The position numbers and the translations under genes were made by a program. A stretch of DNA of 64,000 nt from Comamonas testosteroni (GTDB lineage: Bacteria; Pseudomonadota; Gammaproteobacteria; Burkholderiales; Burkholderiaceae_C), in the NCBI RefSeq assembly GCF_003569915.1, contig NZ_KZ984444.1:62001-126000 (forward strand). The letters are read 5' to 3'. The stretch's first letter is position 1; each line of letters starts with the position of its first letter. Of this stretch, positions 8,789 to 17,047 are shown piece by piece. Below the pieces are notes generated by a model. The model saw nothing but the letters and a program-made list of their open reading frames with translations. It was not told where the DNA came from and did no database searches.

Positions 8789-8875
8789 TTTTGCTTCAAA
8801 GAGCAGTGACATATATTTGCCGAAGCGGCGCGCTAAAGTACGATTCCTCTTCGTACATTGCGTTACCAATTCGAC

Positions 8876-9286
8876 ATGAAAAAGAAACACTCTGCTGCAT
8901 GCTTGATCGCTGCCATCTTTGCTGTCACTGCGGCCCAGGCCGTGCCAGTGACGACTGCCAGCGGTTTGATTTTTGAGAACGTCGCAGAAGGCGCGGGTGC
9001 CAGTCCCAAGGCCACAGACACCGTCAAGGTGCACTATCGCGGCTATTTCCCGGATTCCGGCAAGGAGTTCGACAGCTCCTATGCACGCAAGCAACCCATT
9101 GAGTTTCCGCTCAATGGCGTGATCCCCTGCTGGACGGAAGGCGTGCAGAAAATGAAGGTGGGCGGCAAGGCCAAGCTTACCTGCCCCCCCAGCATTGCCT
9201 ACGGCGCACGTGGCGCGGGGCGCGTCATTCCCCCCAATGCCACGCTGAACTTTGATGTGGAACTGCTGGGCATTCAGGGCCGCTGA
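8876..9286 (+). CDS. Periplasmic FKBP-type peptidyl-prolyl cis-trans isomerase
   Basis: 136 aa. The signal peptide is MKKKHSAACLIAAIFAVTAA-QA, followed by one FKBP domain (about 25-135) with the characteristic VKVHYRGYFPDSGKEFDSSY, the loop GVIPCWTEGVQKMKVGGKAKLTCPP, SIAYGARG and FDVELLGI. It should assist proline isomerisation of exported proteins. The ATG at 8876 begins the signal peptide; an upstream TTG in frame would add six unlikely residues. A 6-bp hairpin (GTACGA/TCGTAC, 8838-8856) lies just upstream. The 3' end overlaps the convergent norR gene by 13 bp. Confidence 0.92.
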   Translation: MKKKHSAACLIAAIFAVTAAQAVPVTTASGLIFENVAEGAGASPKATDTVKVHYRGYFPDSGKEFDSSYARKQPIEFPLNGVIPCWTEGVQKMKVGGKAKLTCPPSIAYGARGAGRVIPPNATLNFDVELLGIQGR

Positions 9287-10851
9287 TTGTCGATATTGAG
9301 CCGCCTGGCCAGCCGCTGCAGATTGGCGCGGTCCAGCTGAAGCTCTCGCGCGGCTGCGGCCCAGCTGCCATGATGGCGCTGCAGGCTGGCGCTGACCAAC
9401 TGATGCTCATAGGCGGTGACAGCATCGCGCAGGCCTATGGTTGGAGCAGTAGTGGCTTGCACATTTGCCACGCTCGTTGCTGTGCGGTCTTCTACAACCG
9501 CATCACCCAGGTCAGAGGCTTTGAGCGTGAGCATGCGTGCCTTGCCACGGGCGGCGCTGCCGTCATTGCGGCTCAGAGCTGTCAGCACGGCGCGGCTGAT
9601 CAGATGCTCCAGCTCACGCACATTGCCGGGCCAGTCGCGCTTGAGCAGCGTCGCTTGCGCAGCGGCATCAAGGCGCAGACCGCCCAGTTGCAGGCGTGAG
9701 CGGTTCTCTTCCAGAAAATACCCGGCCAACAGCAGCACATCGCTGTCCCGTTCACGTAGCGCAGGCAGTTGCAGCGGATAGACGTTGAGGCGGTGATAAA
9801 AGTCCGAGCGCATGCGCCCGGCAGCGATTTCGGCCGCCAGATCGCGGTTGGTGGCTGCAATCACGCGCACATCCACATGGTGCTCGCGGTCCGAGCCCAG
9901 GCGCTGCAACTGGCCGCTTTGCAGCACGCGCAGCAGCTTGGCTTGCACGGGCAGGGACAGCTCGCCCACCTCATCAAGAAACAGCGTGCCCAGATGGGCT
10001 TGCTCAAACTTGCCGCTGCGCTCCGTCAGCGCGCCGGTAAATGCGCCGCGCACATGGCCGAATAGCTCGCTTTCCACCAGAGAGTCGGGCAGGGCCGCGC
10101 AGTTGATGCTGACCAGCGGGCGACCGGCGCGTGCGGACTGGGCGTGTACCGCTTGCGCCACCAGCTCCTTGCCGGTTCCGGTCTCACCGGTGATAAGCAC
10201 GCTCAGGTCGCTGCCGGCAATCAGCGCGATGTCTTTTTGCAGCTTGCGCATGGCGGGGCTGTGGCCCAGCAGTTCGCGCTCGGGCGCGGCAGCGGCTGTG
10301 ACATGGCTGGTGGCCGTGCGCGCCAGTTGAGACAACTGGTGCACGCGCTCTGCCGTGGCCACGGTGGCGGCGGCCAGATTGCTGAAGGCCTGCAGCAGCT
10401 CCAGCGAACTGGCATCGGCAAAACGCCCGGGCTGCAGCGCATCCAGCGTCAGCAAGCCCCAGGGCATGCCGCCCAGTTGCAGCACGCAGCCCATGCAGTC
10501 GTGCACCTGCAGCTCGGCAATGGGCTGGCCCTGATAGGCGACCAGACCGTCATACGGGTCGGGCAGGGGGCTGTCGGGTTCAAAGCGCATGGCCTGACCG
10601 GCGGCCAGCAACTGGGCAAAGCGCGGGTGTTCGCTAAGGCGAAAGCGCCGGCCCAGTGTATCGGGCACCAGCCCGTCAATGGCCATGGGGCGCAGCCATT
10701 CGCCTTCGAGCTTTAGCAAGGCTACGGCGTCCGCTGGCAGCAGCGTGCGCATGGCGGCCAGCAGGCGGCGCATGCGTTCGCGCTCGGGCAAGTCCTGGGC
10801 TAGGTCTGCGACCAGCGGGATGACGGCGTTGAGAATATGGCTTGTTGTCAT
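9274..10851 (-). CDS. norR: NorR, nitric-oxide-responsive sigma-54 activator
   Basis: 525 aa. The N-terminal GAF domain (about 1-170) retains residues NorR uses around its non-haem iron: PDPYDGL, the H and C of VHDCMG, and LTLDAL. The central AAA+ domain has Walker A GETGTGKE, the sigma-54 contact loop GAFTGA and LFLDEVGEL. The C-terminus has a Fis-type helix-turn-helix (SWAAAARELQLDRANLQRL). NO binding to the iron relieves inhibition of the ATPase, which then drives sigma-54 transcription. The ATG at 10851 matches the usual N-terminus; a TTG at 10872 is the alternative. It is divergent from hmp, which has NorR-type sites and a -24/-12 promoter, so hmp is the likely target. Confidence 0.93.
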   Translation of the reverse strand: MTTSHILNAVIPLVADLAQDLPERERMRRLLAAMRTLLPADAVALLKLEGEWLRPMAIDGLVPDTLGRRFRLSEHPRFAQLLAAGQAMRFEPDSPLPDPYDGLVAYQGQPIAELQVHDCMGCVLQLGGMPWGLLTLDALQPGRFADASSLELLQAFSNLAAATVATAERVHQLSQLARTATSHVTAAAAPERELLGHSPAMRKLQKDIALIAGSDLSVLITGETGTGKELVAQAVHAQSARAGRPLVSINCAALPDSLVESELFGHVRGAFTGALTERSGKFEQAHLGTLFLDEVGELSLPVQAKLLRVLQSGQLQRLGSDREHHVDVRVIAATNRDLAAEIAAGRMRSDFYHRLNVYPLQLPALRERDSDVLLLAGYFLEENRSRLQLGGLRLDAAAQATLLKRDWPGNVRELEHLISRAVLTALSRNDGSAARGKARMLTLKASDLGDAVVEDRTATSVANVQATTAPTIGLRDAVTAYEHQLVSASLQRHHGSWAAAARELQLDRANLQRLARRLNIDNQRP

Positions 10852-10903
10852 AGTGACTTCGTTTGATGTCAAAAAGACTTCTTTTGATGGGAGTCATTTT
10901 GAC
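10847..10903. promoter_or_regulatory. Three NorR-type GT-N7-AC enhancer sites
   Basis: GTCATAGTGAC (10847-10857), GTCAAAAAGAC (10868-10878) and GTCATTTTGAC (10893-10903) each fit the GT-N7-AC core reported for NorR; the last sits in a longer perfect palindrome GAGTCA-TTT-TGACTC. Centres are 21 and 25 bp apart. Three such sites are also known upstream of Escherichia coli norVW. The first overlaps the norR start codon, suggesting autoregulation. Confidence 0.8.
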
Positions 10904-10944
10904 TCAAATTTAGTTAAGCCATTGTTTGCAAAGGATTGGATTTC

Positions 10945-10960
10945 TGGCATGTGGATTGCC
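10945..10960 (+). promoter_or_regulatory. Sigma-54 (-24/-12) promoter of hmp
   Basis: TGGCATGTGGATTGCC matches the TGGCAC-N5-TTGC sigma-54 consensus with correct spacing between the GG and GC elements. It lies 42 bp downstream of the last GT-N7-AC site and 50 bp before the hmp start codon, which is the normal activator-promoter geometry. Confidence 0.82.
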
Positions 10961-11010
10961 TATTCATCAGCAAGCCCCGCAACCGGGCGGGCTGGAATCT
11001 GGAGATTTAC

Positions 11011-12198
11011 ATGCTTACCGAACGTCAACGCGAGATTGTCAAAGCCACCGTCCCTCTGCTGGAAACCGGCGGCGAAGCCCTGACCACCCATTTCTACAAG
11101 ACCATGCTGGCCGAGTACCCCGAGGTGCGCCCGCTGTTTAATCAGGCTCACCAGCAAAGCGGTGCCCAGCCCCGCGCACTGGCCCATAGCGTGCTGATGT
11201 ATGCCAGGAACATTGATCGTCTGGAAGGTCTGGGCAATCTGCCCGCGCAGATCATTGCCAAGCATGTGGCGCTGCAGGTGCAGGCCGAGCATTACCCCAT
11301 CGTCGGTGCCTGCCTGCTGCGTGCCATTCGTGAAGTGCTGGGCGCCGAGATTGCCACCGATGAAGTGATTGCCGCCTGGGGCGCTGCCTACCAGCAGCTG
11401 GCCGATATCCTGATCGCCGCCGAGCGCAGCGTGTATGAGCAGACTGCTGCTGCAGAAGGCGGCTGGCGCGGTGCGCGCGACTTCAAGCTGGTGCGCAAAG
11501 AGGCTGAGAGTAGCGAGATCACGTCCTTCTATCTGGAGCCTGTGGATGGAGGCGCGGTGATTGCCCACCAGCCCGGCCAGTACATCGGCCTGCGCGTGGT
11601 GATTGACGGTGTGGAGCAGCGCCGCAACTACTCGCTGTCAGCTGCCAGCAATGGCTGCAGCTTGCGCATCAGCGTCAAGCGAGAGCAGGGCGGCAAGGTG
11701 TCCAGCTATCTGCACGACCAGGTGCAGGTGGGCGATGTGCTGCAGCTGTTTGCACCTTCGGGTCACTTCACGCTGCAAGAAGGCAGCAAGCCGCTGGTGC
11801 TGATCAGCGGCGGTGTGGGCATCACCCCCACCTTGCCCATGCTGCAGGCCGCGCTGCCCACGGGCCGTGCCATCACCTTTATCCACTGCGCGCGTGATCG
11901 CGGTGTGCATGCATTCCGCGAGAAGATCGATGCACTGGCTGCTGCCAATGCGCAGCTGACGCGCCACTATTGCTATGACCAGATGCAGCCCGGCGACGCG
12001 GCAGCTGAGTCCAACGTTCAAGGCCATCTGAGCGCCGAACAACTGGGCCAGTGGCTGCCAGCATCACGCGATGCCGATGTGTACTTCCTTGGCCCACGCG
12101 GCTTTATGCGCAGCGTCAAGCAGTCGCTCAAGGAATTGGGTGTGCCCGATGCGCAAGTGCACTACGAGTTCTTTGGCCCTGCAGAAGCGCTGGCCTGA
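11011..12198 (+). CDS. hmp: Flavohaemoprotein, nitric oxide dioxygenase
   Basis: 395 aa. The N-terminal globin domain (about 1-140) opens with MLTERQREIVKATVPLLETGG and has the proximal-histidine segment IIAKHVALQVQAEHYPIVG. It is followed by a ferredoxin-reductase FAD domain (RRNYSLSAA; about 150-260) and an NAD domain (LISGGVGITPTLPML; about 265-390). It oxidises NO with O2 and NAD(P)H to nitrate in the cytoplasm. The ATG at 11011 follows GGAGA by 6 bases. Expression is expected to be switched on by the divergent NorR through the sigma-54 promoter at 10945-10960. Confidence 0.97.
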   Translation: MLTERQREIVKATVPLLETGGEALTTHFYKTMLAEYPEVRPLFNQAHQQSGAQPRALAHSVLMYARNIDRLEGLGNLPAQIIAKHVALQVQAEHYPIVGACLLRAIREVLGAEIATDEVIAAWGAAYQQLADILIAAERSVYEQTAAAEGGWRGARDFKLVRKEAESSEITSFYLEPVDGGAVIAHQPGQYIGLRVVIDGVEQRRNYSLSAASNGCSLRISVKREQGGKVSSYLHDQVQVGDVLQLFAPSGHFTLQEGSKPLVLISGGVGITPTLPMLQAALPTGRAITFIHCARDRGVHAFREKIDALAAANAQLTRHYCYDQMQPGDAAAESNVQGHLSAEQLGQWLPASRDADVYFLGPRGFMRSVKQSLKELGVPDAQVHYEFFGPAEALA

Positions 12199-12211
12199 TG
12201 ACTTGGGTTGC

Positions 12212-12271
12212 TATTGAATAAATAGCTGTCAGCGTATATATCGCAAAGACATGGGGCTGGAAATGCTTGAA
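12212..12271 (+). repeat. Dispersed TAGCT repeat, copy 3 (intergenic)
   Basis: TTGAATAAATAGCTGTCAGC, then GTATATATCGCAAAGAC and a T/A-rich tail. It lies in the convergent gap between hmp and the gene at 12282. It is one of the copies closest to the family pattern AATAGCTGnnAGCGTATAT. Confidence 0.65.
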
Positions 12272-12281
12272 AACCGGCTTT

Positions 12282-12983
12282 TCAGTCCCGTCCATGCCCC
12301 ATGGTGTGAATGATCTCTGCGCCATCCACAATCTGGCTGATGCCGTTGAACCAGCGGCAGTTGGTGTGGATATTGCCGTAGTTGTCCATCCAGTCCAGCA
12401 AGATGGACTGGGTATATACCAGTCGCTGGCTTCCAAACCCCGCATCAAACACCTTGGCGTGGAACTGGCCCAGGTTGGCGGGGCAGTTCATTTCTTGCGC
12501 AAAGCGTTGCCAGGCGGCATACAGGGCAGCGGCATCGGCTGCGCGCAACTGGGTTTCAAACACCGTGGGTGACTGCGCGCTGCGCTGCCATTGCACTATC
12601 TCGCCATGCTCCAGCGTCGCTTCAAAGCAGCAGCCAGCATCATTGAAGACCAGCGTCTGCGTGTCACTCAGGCTGTGCACATATAGATTGCCGGAATCTG
12701 GCACTTCAGCGGCAAAGCGCTGTAGCAGAGGCATATCCATGCCCATCACGGAGCTGGAGCAAAGCTTTGGCACCATCTGCTGTGGGTCACTCGGAACCGC
12801 TTGCTCCGCCCATGCTTTCCAGTCTTCTGGCAAATAGGGCTTCAGCCAATCGAGCATGCCTGCCGTGATTTTCCGGTTCAGCTCTGCATCGGAATGCTGG
12901 GCACCGGCTATCTGGCTGCGCGTGTATGGCCGCACGGCGTCACGCTCACGCTTGAGCTGGCGCTTGTTAAGGCGGGCGGCCAT
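12282..12983 (-). CDS. Hypothetical cytoplasmic protein
   Basis: 233 aa with no signal peptide or membrane segment. The N-terminus is basic (MAARLNKRQLKRERDAVRPYTRSQ), then comes an acidic/aromatic globular part with motifs such as CSSSVMGMDMPLLQRF, VFNDAGCCFEATLEHGEIVQWQR and LLDWMDNYGNIHTNCRWFNG. I do not recognise the family. It starts 15 bp after the stop of the DUF3297 gene on the same strand, so the two are probably co-transcribed. Codon usage matches the neighbours. Confidence 0.75.
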   Translation of the reverse strand: MAARLNKRQLKRERDAVRPYTRSQIAGAQHSDAELNRKITAGMLDWLKPYLPEDWKAWAEQAVPSDPQQMVPKLCSSSVMGMDMPLLQRFAAEVPDSGNLYVHSLSDTQTLVFNDAGCCFEATLEHGEIVQWQRSAQSPTVFETQLRAADAAALYAAWQRFAQEMNCPANLGQFHAKVFDAGFGSQRLVYTQSILLDWMDNYGNIHTNCRWFNGISQIVDGAEIIHTMGHGRD

Positions 12984-12998
12984 GGGGGCTGTCGCGCT

Positions 12999-13244
12999 TT
13001 AGCGGTAGTAGGCCTCGACCGTGCCCTTGAGCTTGATCAGCAGGGGCTTGCCCTTGCGGTCGATGGCCTTGGCGTGGGGCACTTTCACCCAGCCTTCGCT
13101 GATGCAGTACTCCTCCACATCAAAGCGTTCCTTGCCATTGAAGCGAATGCCGATGTCGTGGTCGAACACGGCGGCCACATGGTGGGGGCTGCGTGGGTCG
13201 ATGGACAGATGGTCGGGCAGTTCGGGGCGGCTTGCGTCGGTCAT
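12999..13244 (-). CDS. DUF3297 family protein
   Basis: 81 aa. The sequence PELPDHLSIDPRSPHHVAAV, then DIGIRFNGKE, DVEEYCISEGWVKVP and LLIKLKGTVEAYYR is the full DUF3297 domain, a small conserved proteobacterial protein of unknown function. I place the start at the ATG at 13244 (MTDASRPELP), which gives the usual family length; the ATG at 13280 would add 12 residues. Neither has a convincing ribosome site. It appears to form an operon with the hypothetical gene at 12282-12983. Confidence 0.85.
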   Translation of the reverse strand: MTDASRPELPDHLSIDPRSPHHVAAVFDHDIGIRFNGKERFDVEEYCISEGWVKVPHAKAIDRKGKPLLIKLKGTVEAYYR

Positions 13245-13398
13245 GGTGATCTGGAAATTCAGGGATTCAAAGCCCGCCATTTTCGGCGCAATTGCAAAAG
13301 CCTGTGCCGCGATGCATTAAGCGTCAGACACAGAGCGACACAGCAGATCGGGATTCGCGTCATTGGCGCGAGCGTCCACCTCGCCTATGCTGCGCATC

Positions 13399-14724
13399 AT
13401 GCTCACGCAAGAACAACGACTGTCGTTGCAGCAGGCCAAGCGCCTGCCACTGGTTTTGCTGCTGATTGTGGCGGCAGGCTTCATTGCCACGGCGCTGGCC
13501 GGCTCGCGATGGAGCATTCAAGGCTTGGCGGTGCCGCTGTGGCTGGTCTGTCTGCGCGCCATCTGCGAGGCGGCCATGGTTGGCGCGCTGGCCGACTGGT
13601 TTGCCGTGACGGCGCTGTTTCGCCATATTCCCCTGCCTCTGGTGGGGCAGCACACAGCCATCATTCCGCGCAACAAGGATCGCATTGGGCAGAACCTGTC
13701 GGTCTTTGTACGCGACAAGTTTCTCGATGCGCCATCGCTGGTGGCGCTGATCGAGCGCAACAACCCCGCGCAGGCGCTGGGCGACTGGCTGACCGCCCCG
13801 GCCAACAGCCAACTACTGGGCAAACAGGTGGCGCGGCTGGCGCTGGCGGGGCTGGAGATGGTGCAGGACAGGCAGGTCGAAAAATTTCTGACCCAGTCGC
13901 TCAAGGCCCTGATGGCCCATGTGGATCTGTCGCGCACGGCGGCGTCGCTGTTGACGGGGTTGACCGCTGGTGGTCGCCATCAGGACGTGCTCGACGATGT
14001 GCTGGCCCGCATCAGTCGCGTGCTGCGCCATGAGCAGACCCATGTGCTGATTGCGCAGACCATCGTCAGCTGGCTCAAGCGCGAGCACCCGATCAAGGAA
14101 AAAATGCTGCCCACCGATTGGCTCAGTGAAAAAGGCGCAAGCATGATTGCCGGGGCGCTGGACAGCCTGCTGCAGGACATTGCACACAACCCCGACCACC
14201 GCATGCGCGAGGCTTTTGACGCCTCGGTGCATCGTCTTATCGACGGTCTGCAGAACGACCCCGCTTACGCCGAGCGTGTGGAAAAACTGCGCAACTATCT
14301 GCTGCACGACGAAAAGTTGGCCGCCTATCTGCGCGAGCTATGGCTGGGCTGGCGCGCGCGGCTGGAGCGTGATCTGGCCGACGAACATTCAGCCCTGGCG
14401 CGGCGCGTGTCGGTCATGGGGCGCTGGTTGGGCCAGTCGCTGGCGCATGATGAGGCGCTGCGCACCTCGATGAACGAGCGGCTCAAGCGCTGGGCCACCA
14501 CGCTGGCGCCCGATGTGTCGCAGTTCATCGCACGCCATATTGCCGATACGGTGCAGCGCTGGGATGCGGACCAGCTGTCCGAGCTGATCGAGGCGCATAT
14601 CGGCAAGGACCTGCAGTACATACGCATCAACGGCACGCTGGTGGGCGGTGCCATTGGTTTGCTGCTGTTTGTGATTTCGCACGCCGGAGATCTGTGGCGC
14701 AGCCTGCAAAGCTGGCTCAGGTAA
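13399..14724 (+). CDS. DUF445 family membrane-anchored protein
   Basis: About 441 aa. An N-terminal membrane segment (LPLVLLLIVAAGFIATALAG) is followed by a second hydrophobic stretch and the hallmark DWFAVTALFRHIPLPLVGQH-TAIIPRNKDRIG of DUF445. A long, largely helical cytoplasmic or periplasmic body follows, and a C-terminal membrane segment (LVGGAIGLLLFVISHAG). The family function is unknown; related proteins are annotated as YjiN-like. Start choice is uncertain: ATGs at 13387 and 13399 are both in frame, and no Shine-Dalgarno sequence separates them. The gene is divergent from the DUF3297 pair, and a dispersed repeat follows the stop. Confidence 0.85.
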   Translation: MLTQEQRLSLQQAKRLPLVLLLIVAAGFIATALAGSRWSIQGLAVPLWLVCLRAICEAAMVGALADWFAVTALFRHIPLPLVGQHTAIIPRNKDRIGQNLSVFVRDKFLDAPSLVALIERNNPAQALGDWLTAPANSQLLGKQVARLALAGLEMVQDRQVEKFLTQSLKALMAHVDLSRTAASLLTGLTAGGRHQDVLDDVLARISRVLRHEQTHVLIAQTIVSWLKREHPIKEKMLPTDWLSEKGASMIAGALDSLLQDIAHNPDHRMREAFDASVHRLIDGLQNDPAYAERVEKLRNYLLHDEKLAAYLRELWLGWRARLERDLADEHSALARRVSVMGRWLGQSLAHDEALRTSMNERLKRWATTLAPDVSQFIARHIADTVQRWDADQLSELIEAHIGKDLQYIRINGTLVGGAIGLLLFVISHAGDLWRSLQSWLR

Positions 14725-14726
14725 GC

Positions 14727-14785
14727 TATTAATTCAATAGCTGCATGCGTATATTCTGTATAGACGGTAAGCCGATTTCTTAGAT
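14727..14785 (+). repeat. Dispersed TAGCT repeat, copy 4 (intergenic)
   Basis: TTCAATAGCTGCATGCGTAT, then ATTCTGTATAGACGGTAAG and a T-rich tail. It starts at the DUF445 stop codon and fills the 64-bp convergent gap to the TPR-like gene. It also contains a short inverted repeat AGCTATT/AATAGCT. Confidence 0.65.
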
Positions 14786-14788
14786 ATT

Positions 14789-15211
14789 TCAGGTGTTCTC
14801 ATCGGCTGGCAGCAACTGCTTGCCAATCAGCTGCCAGGCCTTGGCTGCATCCATCTCACTCGCAAAATAGTGGCAACTGGCGGCCGTCATGGCGATGCGG
14901 CCGTTTTCCGGGTCCAGGTCAAACGCCAGCTCGCACTGCGCGGCGGCGTTGGCCCACATCACCAGAGCATTGGTGTTGTCTTCTTTTTGCAGAGCATGGG
15001 CTTCGGCCATCCAGGCTTGAGCCAGGCGGAAAGCAGCCTGCGGCTCATTCATATCGGCTTTGTGCGCCAGATAGAACTCCTTGCCAGCCGCCTGCCAGAG
15101 CGCGCGGGCCTGATTGAAGTCCTGGGTCGCCATTTTCTGGGCTTGTGCGACCAGATCATTGCCGGCCTGCAGATGGGCGGCGTGGTTGGATGTGTCGTGT
15201 TCCTGAGACAT
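14789..15211 (-). CDS. Hypothetical TPR-like helical protein
   Basis: 140 aa, predicted all-helical, with no signal peptide. Segments such as DFNQARALWQAAGKEFYLAHKAD, EPQAAFRLAQAWMAEAHALQ and LVMWANAAAQCELAFDLDPENGRIAMTAASCHYFA have the small/large residue spacing of tetratricopeptide repeats, the last including the typical LDPEN turn. It is likely a protein-interaction module in the cytoplasm. No family name can be assigned. Upstream on the same strand is the MarR gene, 71 bp away. Confidence 0.7.
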   Translation of the reverse strand: MSQEHDTSNHAAHLQAGNDLVAQAQKMATQDFNQARALWQAAGKEFYLAHKADMNEPQAAFRLAQAWMAEAHALQKEDNTNALVMWANAAAQCELAFDLDPENGRIAMTAASCHYFASEMDAAKAWQLIGKQLLPADENT

Positions 15212-15282
15212 GGCGCAATTGTCGCCAATTCAGCACAGGCCTGTGGGCACTGGGGCCACAGGGCAGCACCGGACTCAGGTGA

Positions 15283-15735
15283 TCACTCGGCTGCAGTGCT
15301 ATCGGCCCGGATCAGCAGTTTTGCCAGCCGCAGAAATTCCTTGCGCTCTTTTTCAGACAGCGGCTCCATCAGCCTCTCCTGCGAGTTGAGTACCCGTGGA
15401 ATGGCTTCCTGCAAGGTCTCCTTGCCCAGCGCCGTGGGCGTAATCAAGCGCACGCGCTTGTCGGTGGGCGATGCATTGCGCTCCAGCAGGCCACGGGCTT
15501 CCATGCGGTCAATCACGCCGTTGATGGTGGAGGTATCAAACGCAATGGCTTTGGCAAGAGTTGTCTGGTCAATACCGGGGCGGTTGCAGATGGTCTGCAG
15601 GGCCGCGTACTGCACAGGCGTGAGCTTGAGATCCCCGATCTCCTCGGTAAACAAGGCCACCGCAGCCTGATTCACTCGCCTGGCGTAGTGTCCGGGCAAG
15701 GTGTAGAGGTCCAGGTTCTCGGTCTTTTTCTTCAT
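15283..15735 (-). CDS. MarR-family transcriptional regulator
   Basis: 150 aa. A winged helix spans about residues 30-110: LTPVQYAALQTICNRPGIDQTTLAKAIAFDTSTINGVIDRMEARGLLERNASPTDKRVRLI, with the wing residues DKR conserved. The dimerisation helices lie at both ends. I choose the ATG at 15735; a TTG at 15747 would add four residues. The gene is divergent from the Rieske oxygenase/transporter/reductase genes, and two short palindromic sites lie between them. By analogy with other MarR proteins next to aromatic catabolic genes, it is probably a repressor released by the aromatic substrate or its CoA or degradation product. Confidence 0.9.
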   Translation of the reverse strand: MKKKTENLDLYTLPGHYARRVNQAAVALFTEEIGDLKLTPVQYAALQTICNRPGIDQTTLAKAIAFDTSTINGVIDRMEARGLLERNASPTDKRVRLITPTALGKETLQEAIPRVLNSQERLMEPLSEKERKEFLRLAKLLIRADSTAAE

Positions 15736-15775
15736 ACGCTCGCTCAAGGGAATTCCCCAATCTTACTTTTTCAAA

Positions 15776-15823
15776 TAGTACGCATACTAATAATCGCATT
15801 ACAAAATATGTGCATGCGTACAT
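15776..15823. promoter_or_regulatory. Two candidate MarR operators in the divergent region
   Basis: TAGTA-CGCA-TACTA (15776-15789) and ATGT-GCATGCGT-ACAT (15808-15823) each have palindromic arms, and both contain GTACGCAT (the second in reverse orientation). They lie between the marR-type gene and the oxygenase gene, in an A/T-rich promoter region. The link to this MarR protein is inferred. Confidence 0.55.
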
Positions 15824-15887
15824 TAATGCATGCCACCGGGCTTCTGAACCCAGCGGAAGTCCGGCTCATATGGAAAAGGGGTCTGCG

Positions 15888-16970
15888 ATGAACTGGTTGA
15901 AGAATGCTTGGTATGTGGCCGGGTTCCAGAATGAACTGGACGATGGCGCTGTGGTTGCGCGCAAGCTGCTTGATATTTCGGTGGTCATGCTGCGCCATTC
16001 GGAAGGTCGCGTGGCGGCTCTTGAAGATGTCTGTCCGCACCGTTTGCTGCCGCTGTCTGCCGGCACGCGTGTGGGTGACGAGCTGCAATGCGGCTATCAC
16101 GGCATTCGCATTACGGTGGACGGTGCCTGCACGCTGGCTCCCGGTCAGGTGCATATCCCCAAGCAGGCTTGTGTGCGCAAGTTCGCGCTGCAAGAGCGCC
16201 ACGGCCTGCTGTGGATCTGGCTTGGCGATGCAGCAGCCAACCCCGATCTGATTCCCAATATCCACTGGAACGACAGCCAGGAATGGGTCTGCTCGCGCGG
16301 CTACCACCATGTGGATGCAGATTTTCGCCTTGCTGTGGACAACCTCATGGACCTGGGCCATGAAAGCTGGGTGCATCTGCGCACCATCGGTCAGGAAGAT
16401 GAAGAAGCCATTCCCAGCTTCCCCGTCAAAGTCTCGGTGCATGGCGATGGTGCTGTGCGTGCGCACCGCGAGATGCCCAATATCGACGCGCCCCCCTTCT
16501 TTGCCATGGTGCTGGACCATCAGGGCCGCATCAACCGCTGGCAGACGGCGGTCAGCTCATCGCCTTCCATCTGCATGACGGACTTTGGTGTCTACCCCGT
16601 CGGCACCTCGCCCGACAACGCCTACCGCAGCCATGTGCTGCACCTGCTCACGCCCGAGAGCGAAAACACCACGCACTACTTCTGGTCCGTGGCGCGCAAT
16701 CGCCGTCTGGATGATGCCGGGCTGACAGAGTCCGTGCGTCAGGCCATTGTCCACACCTTTGATGAAGATGCCGTGGTGCTGTCTCTGCAGCAAAAGCAGG
16801 TGCAGCGCTATGGCGGCCCTATTCCGCGTGTGGCGCTGAAGGTCGATGAAGCGCCTATCCGTGCGCGTCGCATGCTGGATGCGCTGATCAAGCGCGAGGA
16901 GCAGGAAGCGGATTTTGTGTACCAACCCGCGCTGATGATCGAAGACACAACGCCCGAGCTCTCGATGTAA
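15888..16970 (+). CDS. Rieske non-haem iron oxygenase, VanA-like aromatic O-demethylase
   Basis: 360 aa. The Rieske [2Fe-2S] ligands are C49, H51, C68 and H71 (CPHR and CGYH). The mononuclear iron site lies in DNLMDLGHESWVH (H158, H163), with D155 in the position of the bridging aspartate. The opening MNWLKNAWYVAGF and overall length resemble the alpha subunit of vanillate/isovanillate demethylases and related phenolic-ether monooxygenases. It would use electrons from the reductase at 18440-19414. The ATG at 15888 gives the family N-terminus; an ATG at 15870 is an alternative. Substrate identity (vanillate, isovanillate, phthalate or other) cannot be read directly. Confidence 0.9.
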   Translation: MNWLKNAWYVAGFQNELDDGAVVARKLLDISVVMLRHSEGRVAALEDVCPHRLLPLSAGTRVGDELQCGYHGIRITVDGACTLAPGQVHIPKQACVRKFALQERHGLLWIWLGDAAANPDLIPNIHWNDSQEWVCSRGYHHVDADFRLAVDNLMDLGHESWVHLRTIGQEDEEAIPSFPVKVSVHGDGAVRAHREMPNIDAPPFFAMVLDHQGRINRWQTAVSSSPSICMTDFGVYPVGTSPDNAYRSHVLHLLTPESENTTHYFWSVARNRRLDDAGLTESVRQAIVHTFDEDAVVLSLQQKQVQRYGGPIPRVALKVDEAPIRARRMLDALIKREEQEADFVYQPALMIEDTTPELSM

Positions 16971-17047
16971 GCGCGCCAGCGCAGAACAACCTCATTGCGT
17001 AAGAAAGCCTGGTGCATGCAGCTCACAGGCTCACAACGGAGACAGAA

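Noticed and set aside
12801-14033. 410-codon plus-strand frame across the DUF3297 and DUF445 genes
   Set aside because: It conflicts with two supported genes and shows shadow-like composition with no domain.
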